Source: Shinella sumterensis (GTDB lineage: Bacteria; Pseudomonadota; Alphaproteobacteria; Rhizobiales; Rhizobiaceae). From it: a stretch of 64,000 nucleotides of DNA. How positions within the stretch are numbered: position 1 is the first letter of the stretch; each line of letters opens with the position of its first letter. The DNA lies in assembly GCF_004514425.2 (NCBI RefSeq), contig NZ_MYFN02000002.1, positions 310,001 to 374,000 of the forward strand. Direction: 5' to 3'. The notes beneath the pieces are model-generated. The model was given only the letters and a program-made list of their open reading frames with translations, ran no database searches and had not been told where the DNA came from. A program made the position numbers and the translations under genes. Positions 35,809-43,704 of this stretch are shown here, piece after piece.

Positions 35809-36231
35809 ATGAAGTACATTCCGTTCATCCTGTTCACGGTCATGACCAATGCGGCCGCGCAGCTGCTCCTGAAATACGGCATGATCACGCTCGGCCCGCT
35901 CAGCTTCTCCTCGGAATCGCTGATCCAGAAGATTTTCCAGATCGTGTTCAATCCGTGGGTCTTCGCCGGGTTGGCGATGTTCGTGATCTCCATGGCCTCG
36001 CATCTCTACGTGCTGTCGAAGGTCGACCTTTCCTTCGCCTATCCGTTCCTCAGCCTTGCCTATGTCGCCGTCGCGCTTTGCGCATGGCTGCTGTTCAAGG
36101 AGGAACTGGGCACGCTGAAGATCGCGGGCATCGCCTTCATCTGCGTCGGCACGATCCTGATTGCGCAGAGCGGCAGCAAGCCGGCCGAAGCCGAAACCGC
36201 GGCGGCGAGCTACAAGCTCAACAAGACCTGA
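35809..36231 (+). CDS. Small EamA/SMR-type transporter, possible lipid-sugar flippase
   Basis: 140 aa with four membrane helices (YIPFILFTVMTNAAAQLLLKYG at the start, IKIAGIAFICVGTILIAQSGS at the end). This is the SMR/ArnE-ArnF size, half the length of ordinary EamA proteins. ArnE/F-type proteins flip aminoarabinose-linked undecaprenyl phosphate, and GtrA or similar small proteins flip decaprenyl-phospho-arabinose. Its place after the DprE1-like gene suggests a comparable role. GAGGA lies 6 bases before ATG 35809. The dimer would be homomeric because only one such gene is present. Confidence 0.8.
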   Translation: MKYIPFILFTVMTNAAAQLLLKYGMITLGPLSFSSESLIQKIFQIVFNPWVFAGLAMFVISMASHLYVLSKVDLSFAYPFLSLAYVAVALCAWLLFKEELGTLKIAGIAFICVGTILIAQSGSKPAEAETAAASYKLNKT

Positions 36232-36279
36232 CATCGATCCACAAACAAGAACTCCATCAGATAAGACAGGGATAGGACC

Positions 36280-37290
36280 ATGAAACATATTATTTTCGGC
36301 GGTGACGGTTTTGTCGGGCGCTACCTCGCACCTCGCCTCGTGGCCGACGGCCATGAGGTCGTCGTCGCCGACATCGTGAAGAGCGATCTCGCCCATTATC
36401 GCGACGTGCGTTTCGTGGAGACCGACGTCACGGACCCGGCGTCCATCGCCAGGCTCGGCATCGGCGCCGACGACATGGTCTACAACCTGTCCGCCAAGAT
36501 GCTGTCGCCCATCCAGGTGCGCGCCAAGCGCCACGATTTCTTCTTCCCGGTCAACTATTACGGCACCGAGAACATCATCAAGGCGATGGATGCGGCGGGC
36601 GCAAAATCGCTCGTGCACTTCACCACCGATATGGTCTACGGCCATACCTATACCTGGCCGCAGACGGAGGATCACCCCTGCGCGCCGCTGGGCGAATACG
36701 GGCTCTCCAAGCTCAAGACGGAGGAACTGGCGGCCGCGTGGCGCCAGCGTGGCATGAACATCTCGCTCTTCCGTCCGCGTCTCATCATCGGCCCCGGGCG
36801 CCTCGGCATCCTGTCCAAGCTGTTCAAGCTGATCGACAACAATCTTCCGGTGCCGATGATCGGCTCGGGCAAGAATCCCTACCAGTTCATCTCGGTGTTC
36901 GACTGCGCGTCGGCCGCGCATGCGGCCTTCAAGGCCGGCGTGCCGAACGAGGTCTACAATCTCGGCTCGCTGAACCCGCCGCCGGTGCGCAAGCTGCTCG
37001 GCGACCTGGTCAAGCATGCCGGCTCGAAATCGATCCTGCTGCCGACGCCCGCCTGGGCGGTCAAGCAGGTCCTCAACATGCTGGATCTCGTCAACATGCC
37101 GCTGATGGATCCCGAGCAGTACCTCATCGCCGACGAGATGTGCGTTCTCGATGTGTCCAAGGGCGAGCGCGAGCTTGGCTGGGTGCCGCAGTATCGCGAC
37201 GAGGACATGCTGATCGCCGCCTATACGGAATATCGCAAGAAAATCGGCGGCAGCGTCGAAGCCCATGTCGGCCAGTCCAAAGCGGCCTGA
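36280..37290 (+). CDS. Extended SDR (NAD-dependent epimerase/dehydratase)
   Basis: 336 aa. GGDGFVGRYLAPRL is the NAD(P) loop. The catalytic triad is Ser/Thr in HFTTDMVYGHTY with the Tyr-x-x-x-Lys of EYGLSKLKTEE. The C-terminal half has FRPRLIIGPGRLGILSKLF and PYQFISVFDCASAAHAAF, typical of the nucleotide-sugar epimerase group. In mycobacteria the second step of ribose to arabinose epimerisation is done by DprE2, a classical (short) SDR; this is a different SDR class, so any shared role is inference. It may use a free nucleotide sugar or lipid-linked keto-sugar. Confidence 0.85.
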   Translation: MKHIIFGGDGFVGRYLAPRLVADGHEVVVADIVKSDLAHYRDVRFVETDVTDPASIARLGIGADDMVYNLSAKMLSPIQVRAKRHDFFFPVNYYGTENIIKAMDAAGAKSLVHFTTDMVYGHTYTWPQTEDHPCAPLGEYGLSKLKTEELAAAWRQRGMNISLFRPRLIIGPGRLGILSKLFKLIDNNLPVPMIGSGKNPYQFISVFDCASAAHAAFKAGVPNEVYNLGSLNPPPVRKLLGDLVKHAGSKSILLPTPAWAVKQVLNMLDLVNMPLMDPEQYLIADEMCVLDVSKGERELGWVPQYRDEDMLIAAYTEYRKKIGGSVEAHVGQSKAA

Positions 37291-37300
37291 GGAGAACACC

Positions 37301-38746
37301 ATGAACAGTCAAGTCCGCCTCGCCCACACCGAGGTCTCCACGCCGGTCACGCCGAAGCCCGCCCTTCTTTCCGTCGAGGATGCCAAGGCGCTCGAGCTTG
37401 CGAAGATGACGGAGATCTTCACCAGCCATCTCAACCCCGGCCAGCTGCATTTCATGAAGCTGCTCGGTTTCCACAAGATCAAGGTCGAGCGTGCCGACGG
37501 CATGTACTATTATGATCAGAACGGCCGGAAGATCCTCGACTTCTTCGGCGGTTTCGGATCGCTCGCCTTCGGCCACAACCATCCGCGCATCGTCGCCGCG
37601 CGCCAGGCCTTCCAGAACGAGAAGCGCCACGAGATCGCGATCGCCTTCATGTCGCAATATGCGACCGCGCTCGCCCATAACCTTGCCGCCTGCTCGCCGG
37701 GCGATCTCGACATGGTGTTCCTCGGCTCGTCCGGTTCGGAGGCCATGGAGGCCGCCATCAAGGTGGCCGAGCGCGCCGCCGGCCCCGCCAGGCCGAAGAT
37801 CGTCTATGCGACGAACTCCTTCCACGGCAAGACCAAGGGTGTTTTGTCCATCACGGACGGCCAGCTCTACCGCGGCGAATTCAAGCTCGTCGAAAACAAT
37901 GTGCGCGTGCCCTTCGGCGATATCGAAGCCATCGAGAACGCCTTCCGCTCCGATCCGCAGATCGGCGTGATCGTGCTGGAAACCGTGCAGGGCGGCGGCG
38001 GCATCATCCAGGCAGACGAGGCCTTCTGGAAGAAGCTGCGCCAGCTCTGCGACCAGTACGGCGTACTGTGGGTGGCCGACGAGGTCCAGTGCGGTTTCGG
38101 CCGCACGGGCAAGTTCTACGCCTTCGAACACTACGGCGTCGTGCCCGACGTCACGGCGCTCGCCAAGTCGCTCGGCGGCGGCAAGGCGGCCGTGGGCGCG
38201 ATGATCGCCCGCCGCGAAGTCTATATGAAGGCCTATGGCACGCCGAAGACGGCGATGATCCATGCCATGGCCACCTTCGGCGGCATCGGCGAGGCCTGCA
38301 TCACGTCCATCGAAGCGCTGAATGTGCTTTACGACGAGGGCCTGATCGACAACTCGGCAGAGGTCGGCGACTATCTGCTCGAGCGGCTGCGGGCCTTGCA
38401 GGCGCGTTATCCGACGCTCCTCAAGGAGGTGCGCGGCAAGGGCATGATGGTGGGCCTGGAGTTCCACGATTTCTCCCAGGCCATGCCGATGGTCCTGCGT
38501 CCGCTGCTTTCCGTGCTGGACGAAAAGCTCAAGGGCTCGCTGCCCGGCTTCATCGGCAGCCACCTGCTGCGCGATCACGGCGTGCTGGTGGCCTTCACGG
38601 AGTACAACCGCAACGTCATCCGGCTGGAGCCGCCGCTCATCTGCGAGCGCAGCCATGTGGACGATTTCATCACCGCGCTGGACGAGGTCCTGTCGCGCGG
38701 CATCGTCAAGATCGTCCGCGATTTCGTGACGGCGCAGATGAAATAA
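37301..38746 (+). CDS. Class III (omega) PLP-dependent aminotransferase
   Basis: 481 aa. Class III motifs are complete: DFFGGFGSLAFGHNHP, LGSSGSEAMEAAIKVA, ADEVQCGFGRTG, and the PLP lysine in ALAKSLGGGK (K289). LRDHGVLVAFTEYNRNVIRLEPPL is the C-terminal signature. Class III enzymes act on omega-amino acids, ornithine or diamines, and only rarely on sugars, so its role in a polysaccharide operon is unclear; it may supply an amino compound or modify a non-sugar substituent. GGAGA precedes ATG 37301 by 8 bases, and the SDR stop is 10 bases upstream. It ends the five-gene operon with a terminator. Confidence 0.88.
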   Translation: MNSQVRLAHTEVSTPVTPKPALLSVEDAKALELAKMTEIFTSHLNPGQLHFMKLLGFHKIKVERADGMYYYDQNGRKILDFFGGFGSLAFGHNHPRIVAARQAFQNEKRHEIAIAFMSQYATALAHNLAACSPGDLDMVFLGSSGSEAMEAAIKVAERAAGPARPKIVYATNSFHGKTKGVLSITDGQLYRGEFKLVENNVRVPFGDIEAIENAFRSDPQIGVIVLETVQGGGGIIQADEAFWKKLRQLCDQYGVLWVADEVQCGFGRTGKFYAFEHYGVVPDVTALAKSLGGGKAAVGAMIARREVYMKAYGTPKTAMIHAMATFGGIGEACITSIEALNVLYDEGLIDNSAEVGDYLLERLRALQARYPTLLKEVRGKGMMVGLEFHDFSQAMPMVLRPLLSVLDEKLKGSLPGFIGSHLLRDHGVLVAFTEYNRNVIRLEPPLICERSHVDDFITALDEVLSRGIVKIVRDFVTAQMK

Positions 38747-38768
38747 CCGGCAATATTGAGGGGAAGAG

Positions 38769-38795
38769 AAGGCCGGGGAAACCCGGCCTTTTTTA
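38769..38795 (+). terminator. Terminator of the lipid-linked sugar operon
   Basis: GGCCGGG / CCCGGCC (38771-38777 with 38782-38788) has a GAAA loop and is followed by TTTTTTA. It borders the convergent membrane protein gene. Confidence 0.88.
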
Positions 38796-40505
38796 TTGCG
38801 CCTGCAGGTCGGGCCGAAGCAGCAGATCCCAGCAGGGCGTGAGCGCGATGACCTTGCGGCCCTGGAGCGCCTGGGCATAGGTGGCCTGCAGATCCCGTCG
38901 CGCCCAGGTATAGGGGCAATTCGGCTTCAGCACGCCCGCCGTCGCCTCAATGGCCTGCCGGGTCTCCGGGGTCATCTCGCCGACGGTTCTCGACGGGTCG
39001 CGACCGATCTGGACATGGCGGGTCGGCGTGCGGTTCAGGATCCAGGGGAAGGGGTCGGTGAAGTCGAGCGTCATGACGCTGTCGAGCCGGATGTTGTTCG
39101 ATGTCTCGAACGTTTCCAGCGCCGCCAGCATCCTGTTTGCTGAGAGCAGCCATTGCAGCTGGTTGTCCGGTTCGGCGTAGTACTGCCAGCCGGGCATCTG
39201 CTCGTGCCTGGCAAGGTCTTCGTAGGCCGGTTCGAAGCTGGCAAAGTGGTCATCGAGCATCTCGGCGCGCGCCAGGATGTCGTGGCGTGCCGAGACCTCG
39301 CCGACATTGCGCAGGCGTGACAGGTCGGGCTGCTCGTAAAGCGGCATCACCGCGACGGCCCTGAGCGTCTTGGCGCCGATGGCCGATGCCGTCGGGATGG
39401 TGCAGAAGGCGGCGAGCGCGACGAAGATGACGCGTGTCCGCTTTTGCAGTGGTGCGACGCGGCGATAGATCATCAGCAGGACCGGCCAGATGAAGATGAA
39501 CTCCTGGCTGCCGGTGTTCTGCGTCTCGTAGATCACGCCGCCGGCCATCGCCGCGCAGAACCATACCGTGCTGCTGTCGAGGAGGCGTACGGAGCGGTCA
39601 CGATGACGCAGATCGAGCCAGGCGAGAAGCACGGCAAGGGCAGCCGCCGGCACGATGACATCGAATTTCGCCGAAACCACCGTGCGGAAGCGCGGCAGGA
39701 AGGTGCCTTCGTTGAGCGCGGCGAGTTGCAGGATATCGCGGATATAGGCGGAAACCATTCCGGTGGCGAGCTCAAGAGCTGCGAGCGGCACCGCAAAGGC
39801 AACGGCCGCGAGAAGGGCGGTCCGCACGGAAAGCCGGCCGGACAGCAGGGCAACGACACCAAGCAGGCCGCCGACGAGAAAGCCGGTGATCTTGATCGTG
39901 AACAGGGCGAGGCCTGCGACGGCGCAGAACAGGGCGAGCCGGCGCCCGTCGGGCAGGAAGAGCAGCCCGCAGGTCAGCACGTAAAGCAGGATGACGCCCT
40001 GCCGGTTATAGATGCCGAAGCCGTCCACGCCGGGCAGGGGATGGTAGAACTGCGCATTGGCGGGGAAGGCGGCAAAGGCCAGTGCCGGGATGAGGAGCGC
40101 GAAGGCAAGGCCGCGACTGGTCTTCGACACCTCCGCTACGACCACCGCCATCAGGGGGGCGATGACGACGAGGAGCGACCACTGTGCCAAGAGGAGCGGC
40201 TGCGCCGCCGGAAAAAGCTTCAGCCCCCATGCGAACAGGTAGTAGCCGAGGGGCCCGACCGGCGCGGCAAAATCGACGCTCGGCATCTGGCCGACGGCAA
40301 TGCGTTGCGCCGCATCGATATACAGGAACGTGTCCCAGTACATCGGGCCGATGGGCAGCACGAGCCGGATGCAGAGCAGTGCGGCCAGCAGTGCGACGAT
40401 CAGCCAGAGCCAGAATGCGGGCGCGCCGAGGGCGCGCAGGATGGCGGAAGGCTGCTGGGCTGTCGGCGTCACGGTCGATCCAATCGTTCTTGGGCAAGGC
40501 CGCAT
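38793..40505 (-). CDS. Polytopic membrane protein, possible GT-C glycosyltransferase
   Basis: 570 aa, about 10-12 membrane helices in the first 400 residues, then a soluble periplasmic-looking domain. After the first helix comes MYWDTFLYIDAAQRIAVGQMP and DFAAPVGPLGYYLFAW, which resembles the first periplasmic loop of ArnT/PMT-type GT-C enzymes (acidic residue, then D-x and GPL). GT-C enzymes use polyprenyl-phosphate sugars as donors, which would match the neighbouring UbiA-DprE1 operon. No exact PMT signature is visible. ATG 40505 is used; GTG 40472 is the alternative. Nothing recognisable lies in the 95 bases before the next gene. Confidence 0.6.
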   Translation of the reverse strand: MRPCPRTIGSTVTPTAQQPSAILRALGAPAFWLWLIVALLAALLCIRLVLPIGPMYWDTFLYIDAAQRIAVGQMPSVDFAAPVGPLGYYLFAWGLKLFPAAQPLLLAQWSLLVVIAPLMAVVVAEVSKTSRGLAFALLIPALAFAAFPANAQFYHPLPGVDGFGIYNRQGVILLYVLTCGLLFLPDGRRLALFCAVAGLALFTIKITGFLVGGLLGVVALLSGRLSVRTALLAAVAFAVPLAALELATGMVSAYIRDILQLAALNEGTFLPRFRTVVSAKFDVIVPAAALAVLLAWLDLRHRDRSVRLLDSSTVWFCAAMAGGVIYETQNTGSQEFIFIWPVLLMIYRRVAPLQKRTRVIFVALAAFCTIPTASAIGAKTLRAVAVMPLYEQPDLSRLRNVGEVSARHDILARAEMLDDHFASFEPAYEDLARHEQMPGWQYYAEPDNQLQWLLSANRMLAALETFETSNNIRLDSVMTLDFTDPFPWILNRTPTRHVQIGRDPSRTVGEMTPETRQAIEATAGVLKPNCPYTWARRDLQATYAQALQGRKVIALTPCWDLLLRPDLQAQ

Positions 40506-40600
40506 CGGGCCCGGCGGAAAGCGAGATGCGAAACTCGCGCGAGTCGACCGACCGTTGCAAGCACTGGCGGTGGTCTTCACGTAAAAAGAAGGCCCGGGCC

Positions 40601-41551
40601 TCAGATTCCCGCCAGCGCGGCCGCCGACAGCAACATTGCGCGCGGGCTCTGTCGCGGGCGGTTCAGCATCGTGTCGGCAAGCGAAAGGAAGGCATCGCGA
40701 TAGCGGTGCGCGCGAAACGCCTGTGCCACGACATAGGCGTTCATGTGGGCCTCTGCCTTGCGGCGCAACTCCGTCAAGCGATCGGGTGCGACGGCCGCAA
40801 CGATGGCCGGGTCCGTAAAGACCGCATCGATCGCGGGGCTGCAATCGGCATAGGTCAGAAGCTTCTTCATCATGACGCTTGCGGTGTGCACCCGGTAATC
40901 GAGCACATAGCAGCCGGGCAGGTAGACGAAGGTCCCGAGCGCGGCCAGCCGGCACCAGCCGTGCCAGTCCTCCGCATAGCGCAGGGTCTCGTCGAAACCG
41001 CCGATCGACCGGAACGCTTCCGTCCGTACCAGCATGATGCCGCCATTGACGATGAAGTTGCGGCCAAGCAGCGTCTCCAAGACATGCCCGTCGCTCTTGC
41101 GCCGCGCCCGGATCAGGTTGCGGCGGCCGATCTTGGCACCGGTTTCGCTGATGCGCTCGTAGTCGCCATAGACGGCCACCGTGCCCGCGTCGCCCGCACC
41201 CTTGTGCAGGGCGGCAATCGCGCCGTCGCGCAATCGGTCGTCGGCGTCGAGGAACATGGTCCATTCGCCGGTCGCCTGCAAAAGCCCGTCATTGCGCACG
41301 GCCGAAACGCCTTGCCGTCCCGAAGAATGGTCGAGCAGCCGGATTCGGGGATCCCTCATCGCCGCCACCTTCGCAGCGGTGCCGTCGGTGGAGCGGTCGT
41401 TGATGACGAGGATCTCGCGGACGAGCGGGCCCTGCCGCAGCACGCTCTCGAGCGCTTCTTCGATGTAGGGCTCGCCGTTGCGAACCGGGATGACAATCGA
41501 GACGGACGTCAAGGCCTTGCTCCGTAACCGTGGCTCATCGAGCATTCGCAT
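40601..41551 (-). CDS. Family 2 glycosyltransferase
   Basis: About 316 aa. GT-A fold: SVSIVIPVRNGEPYIEEALESV, then VINDRSTDGTAAKV and the metal motif MFLDADDRLRDGAI. GGFDETLRYAEDWHGWCRLAALG is the acceptor-binding/catalytic ED stretch. It adds one sugar to a growing glycan in the cytosol. ATG 41551 is chosen because it leads directly into MRMLDEPRLRSKALTS; upstream in-frame ATGs at 41587 and 41635 are alternatives. It follows the WecG/TagA gene (96 bases) on the same strand. Confidence 0.88.
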   Translation of the reverse strand: MRMLDEPRLRSKALTSVSIVIPVRNGEPYIEEALESVLRQGPLVREILVINDRSTDGTAAKVAAMRDPRIRLLDHSSGRQGVSAVRNDGLLQATGEWTMFLDADDRLRDGAIAALHKGAGDAGTVAVYGDYERISETGAKIGRRNLIRARRKSDGHVLETLLGRNFIVNGGIMLVRTEAFRSIGGFDETLRYAEDWHGWCRLAALGTFVYLPGCYVLDYRVHTASVMMKKLLTYADCSPAIDAVFTDPAIVAAVAPDRLTELRRKAEAHMNAYVVAQAFRAHRYRDAFLSLADTMLNRPRQSPRAMLLSAAALAGI

Positions 41552-41647
41552 CGCCGGGTTACCATGCTGTAAATACACACGCTGCATTTGTATTCGGTTG
41601 CAAAATTCGGGCACGCGGGGATGCGTGTGCCTCACCCGCGATTTGCC

Positions 41648-42439
41648 TCACCGCGAGTTGAACATGATCTGCCACAGCGCGATGGGGTTCGTCTTCAGGT
41701 ATCGCGACAAGAGCCGGCGCGGTTCCAGAATGGTGCGGTAGAGCCATTCGAGACCGACATTCTGCATCCAGGCCGGTGCGCGGCTGTTCTTGCCGGAGAT
41801 GAAGTCGAACAGGCCGCCAGAGGTCTTGATGACGCCGACGCCGGTGAGCTTGTCGATGTTGCGGGCCACGAACTGCTGCTCCAGCGGCACGCCAAGCCCG
41901 ATCCACAGGATATCGGGCTTCAGCGCGGCGATTTCGGCGACGATGGCCGCTTCCTTGTCGGCGGTGAAGTAGCCGTCGCGGGCACCCGCGAAGCGCAGTT
42001 TCGGATAGGCCTCCTGAAGGCGCGCGACGGCCGTGCGGTTCACGTCGGGCGTGCCGCCGAGGAAATAGAAGCTGAGCCCGGCCTGTTCGGCCTGCGCGGC
42101 GACGCTGTGCACGAGGTCCGTGGTCGCCACGCGCTCCTTCAGTGCCTTGCGGGAAAAGAAGCGCGAGAGCAGCACCATCGGCATACCGTCTGCATGGATC
42201 TGGTCGGCGCCAAGCAGCAGGGCCTTGAATGGCGCATCGCTGCGCGCGAGCGCGATGACCTGGCCGTTCGCGGAGGTGGAATAGTAGGGACGCTTGTTGC
42301 CGGCGCGCGCCGAAAGCGCGGCCTCGACGAACAGGCGCGCGGATTCCTCCAGATCGAGAAGCGTGATCGGCAGACCGCCAATGATCGTGGTCTGGTCGAC
42401 CCGATCCTGCCGCTCTCCTCCGAGCCCGTCCGTCTCCAT
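41648..42439 (-). CDS. WecG/TagA/CpsF-family glycosyltransferase
   Basis: 263 aa. The GT26 signature is present: YYSTSANGQVIALARSD, LLLGADQIHADGMPMV, GLSFYFLGGTPDV, and PDILWIGLGVPLEQQFVARN. The enzyme typically adds ManNAc(A) or a related sugar to the second position of a lipid-linked acceptor. ATG 42439 is preceded by GAGGTG; ATG at 42457 and 42493 are alternatives. It heads a rightward-to-leftward block of three genes (WecG, GT2, GT-C-like), divergent from the SNase-like gene. Confidence 0.9.
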   Translation of the reverse strand: METDGLGGERQDRVDQTTIIGGLPITLLDLEESARLFVEAALSARAGNKRPYYSTSANGQVIALARSDAPFKALLLGADQIHADGMPMVLLSRFFSRKALKERVATTDLVHSVAAQAEQAGLSFYFLGGTPDVNRTAVARLQEAYPKLRFAGARDGYFTADKEAAIVAEIAALKPDILWIGLGVPLEQQFVARNIDKLTGVGVIKTSGGLFDFISGKNSRAPAWMQNVGLEWLYRTILEPRRLLSRYLKTNPIALWQIMFNSR

Positions 42440-42726
42440 TAGGCACACCTCTGACATTGCAACGTCTGCGAAAGCACTGGCACAGCGAGGCATGGGGGTG
42501 CAAGCGCGTTCCCTTGTTATTACTAATTTGCGGTGAAGCCCGGGGCCGGGAAAGCCCCGGAAAATCGGGGATTCCCGCGCGCGTTGAAGTGGCGGGTATT
42601 GCGAGGCGCCCGCTTTTCAGCACCCTCTGCGCCTCTCGCATGCTTTCCGTCCTATGCTGTGCCTTTGCATTTTCCGGTAACCATATCTTCAAGAGATCGT
42701 CGCACTGTCTCGGCCAGGAGAAGGCC

Positions 42727-43377
42727 ATGGCAAAGACGACGAAAAGAAAGAAGCGGACAAGTACGCGGCGAAGTGCAGGCGCGCGCAAGGGCGGCATGGC
42801 GCCGTGGTATGTGCTCGGCGCGGCAATCGTCGGCGGCATGCTCTACATGGACAACATGCCTCCGGGCCCCGAGAAGGGGTCTTCGGCGGTTCGCACCGCT
42901 TCCATCGAGCGCAAGGACAAGGATAGCCGCAAGGTCGAGCACCGCGAAGCTGCCTTGCCGCGCCCCAAGCTGGCCGTCGGAGAGAAAAAAGCGGAAGCCG
43001 TGCCGATGCCGGAGGCGCTTCCGGCATTCTCCGGCAAATGGTTCATCTGCACCACGCAGACCGATTACTGCGTGCTGGACGGCAGCACCATCCTCTATGC
43101 CGGCCGCAAGGTGCGGCTTGCCGATATCGATGTGCCGGCCATCGACAAGGCACGCTGCGAGGCCGAGCGTTTGCGCGGCGGGGACGCCAAGCTGCGCCTG
43201 CGGGAAATCCTCAACGAGGGCAACGTGACGCTCGTCGCCGCCCGCGGCGCGGGCGCGGGAAAAACCGGCGCTGCACCGCATCTCGTGCTGCGCGGCGGCC
43301 AGTCGGTCGGTCACCGCCTTGTCAGCGAGGGGCTGGCAAGGCCATGGAACGGACAGCACCAATCCTGGTGCGGCTGA
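42727..43377 (+). CDS. SNase-fold protein lacking catalytic residues
   Basis: 216 aa. A basic N-terminus (KTTKRKKRTSTRRSAGARK) precedes one membrane helix (about 26-40, YVLGAAIVGGMLYM), and the SNase-like domain is at about 95-216. It keeps the fold pattern CVLDGSTILYAGRKVRLADIDVPA and LVSEGLARPW. But the catalytic Asp of DGDT is Ser here (DGST), the Glu of DxPE is Ala (DVPA), and the second Arg is absent. It is therefore probably not a nuclease. AGGAGA before ATG 42727 sets the start. Such degenerate forms are known in rhizobia; the role is unknown. Confidence 0.8.
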   Translation: MAKTTKRKKRTSTRRSAGARKGGMAPWYVLGAAIVGGMLYMDNMPPGPEKGSSAVRTASIERKDKDSRKVEHREAALPRPKLAVGEKKAEAVPMPEALPAFSGKWFICTTQTDYCVLDGSTILYAGRKVRLADIDVPAIDKARCEAERLRGGDAKLRLREILNEGNVTLVAARGAGAGKTGAAPHLVLRGGQSVGHRLVSEGLARPWNGQHQSWCG

Positions 43378-43489
43378 GGGCTTTTTGCCTTGCCTCTCCT
43401 GTGCCTTTCCGGCACAAGCCATGCGCAAGCCTGCGTTCCTATACTTTCCGTTAACCGGGATGGTGCCGGCTGGAATGGGGACAAATGAT

Positions 43490-43651
43490 ATGTCGAACGA
43501 CCTCGAACACTACAGCGATCTGGACAACACGGCGGTCGCGCTCTTCCTCCTCGAAAACGAGGCCGATGAATTGACGGATATCTTGGTGGCTGCGCTCAGC
43601 GAGGCCTTCCGGATCCTCGAGGACGAAATCTCGCCTGCAACGGTGCACTGA
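43490..43651 (+). CDS. Small acidic protein (53 aa)
   Basis: 53 aa, acidic, with one amphipathic or hydrophobic helix (DNTAVALFLLENEADELTDI). GGGGAC lies 7-13 bases before ATG 43490, and an ATG 15 bases upstream (43475) is also in frame. It ends just before a strong terminator. No family recognised. The codon use is normal for the genome, so it looks translated. Confidence 0.6.
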   Translation: MSNDLEHYSDLDNTAVALFLLENEADELTDILVAALSEAFRILEDEISPATVH

Positions 43652-43661
43652 GCGCCGGCAC

Positions 43662-43689
43662 GAAAAAGGGGCCCGCAGGCCCCTTCCGA
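43662..43689. terminator. Bidirectional terminator between small protein gene and FAH-family gene
   Basis: AAGGGGCC / GGCCCCTT (43666-43673 with 43678-43685) has a CGCA loop, an A-run on the left and T's on the right. It serves both convergent genes. Confidence 0.82.
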
Positions 43690-43704
43690 ATCACCTCGAT
43701 GACA

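Noticed and set aside
38793-41264. A very long minus-strand frame of 823 codons including the GT-C-like gene
   Set aside because: Its first 250 codons lie within the neighbouring family 2 glycosyltransferase in another frame. The real gene begins near 40505 or 40472.
24742-42439. A genomic island inserted at the tRNA-Met gene
   Set aside because: No integrase is visible and I see no second copy of the tRNA 3' end near the right border. Codon use looks the same as in neighbours.
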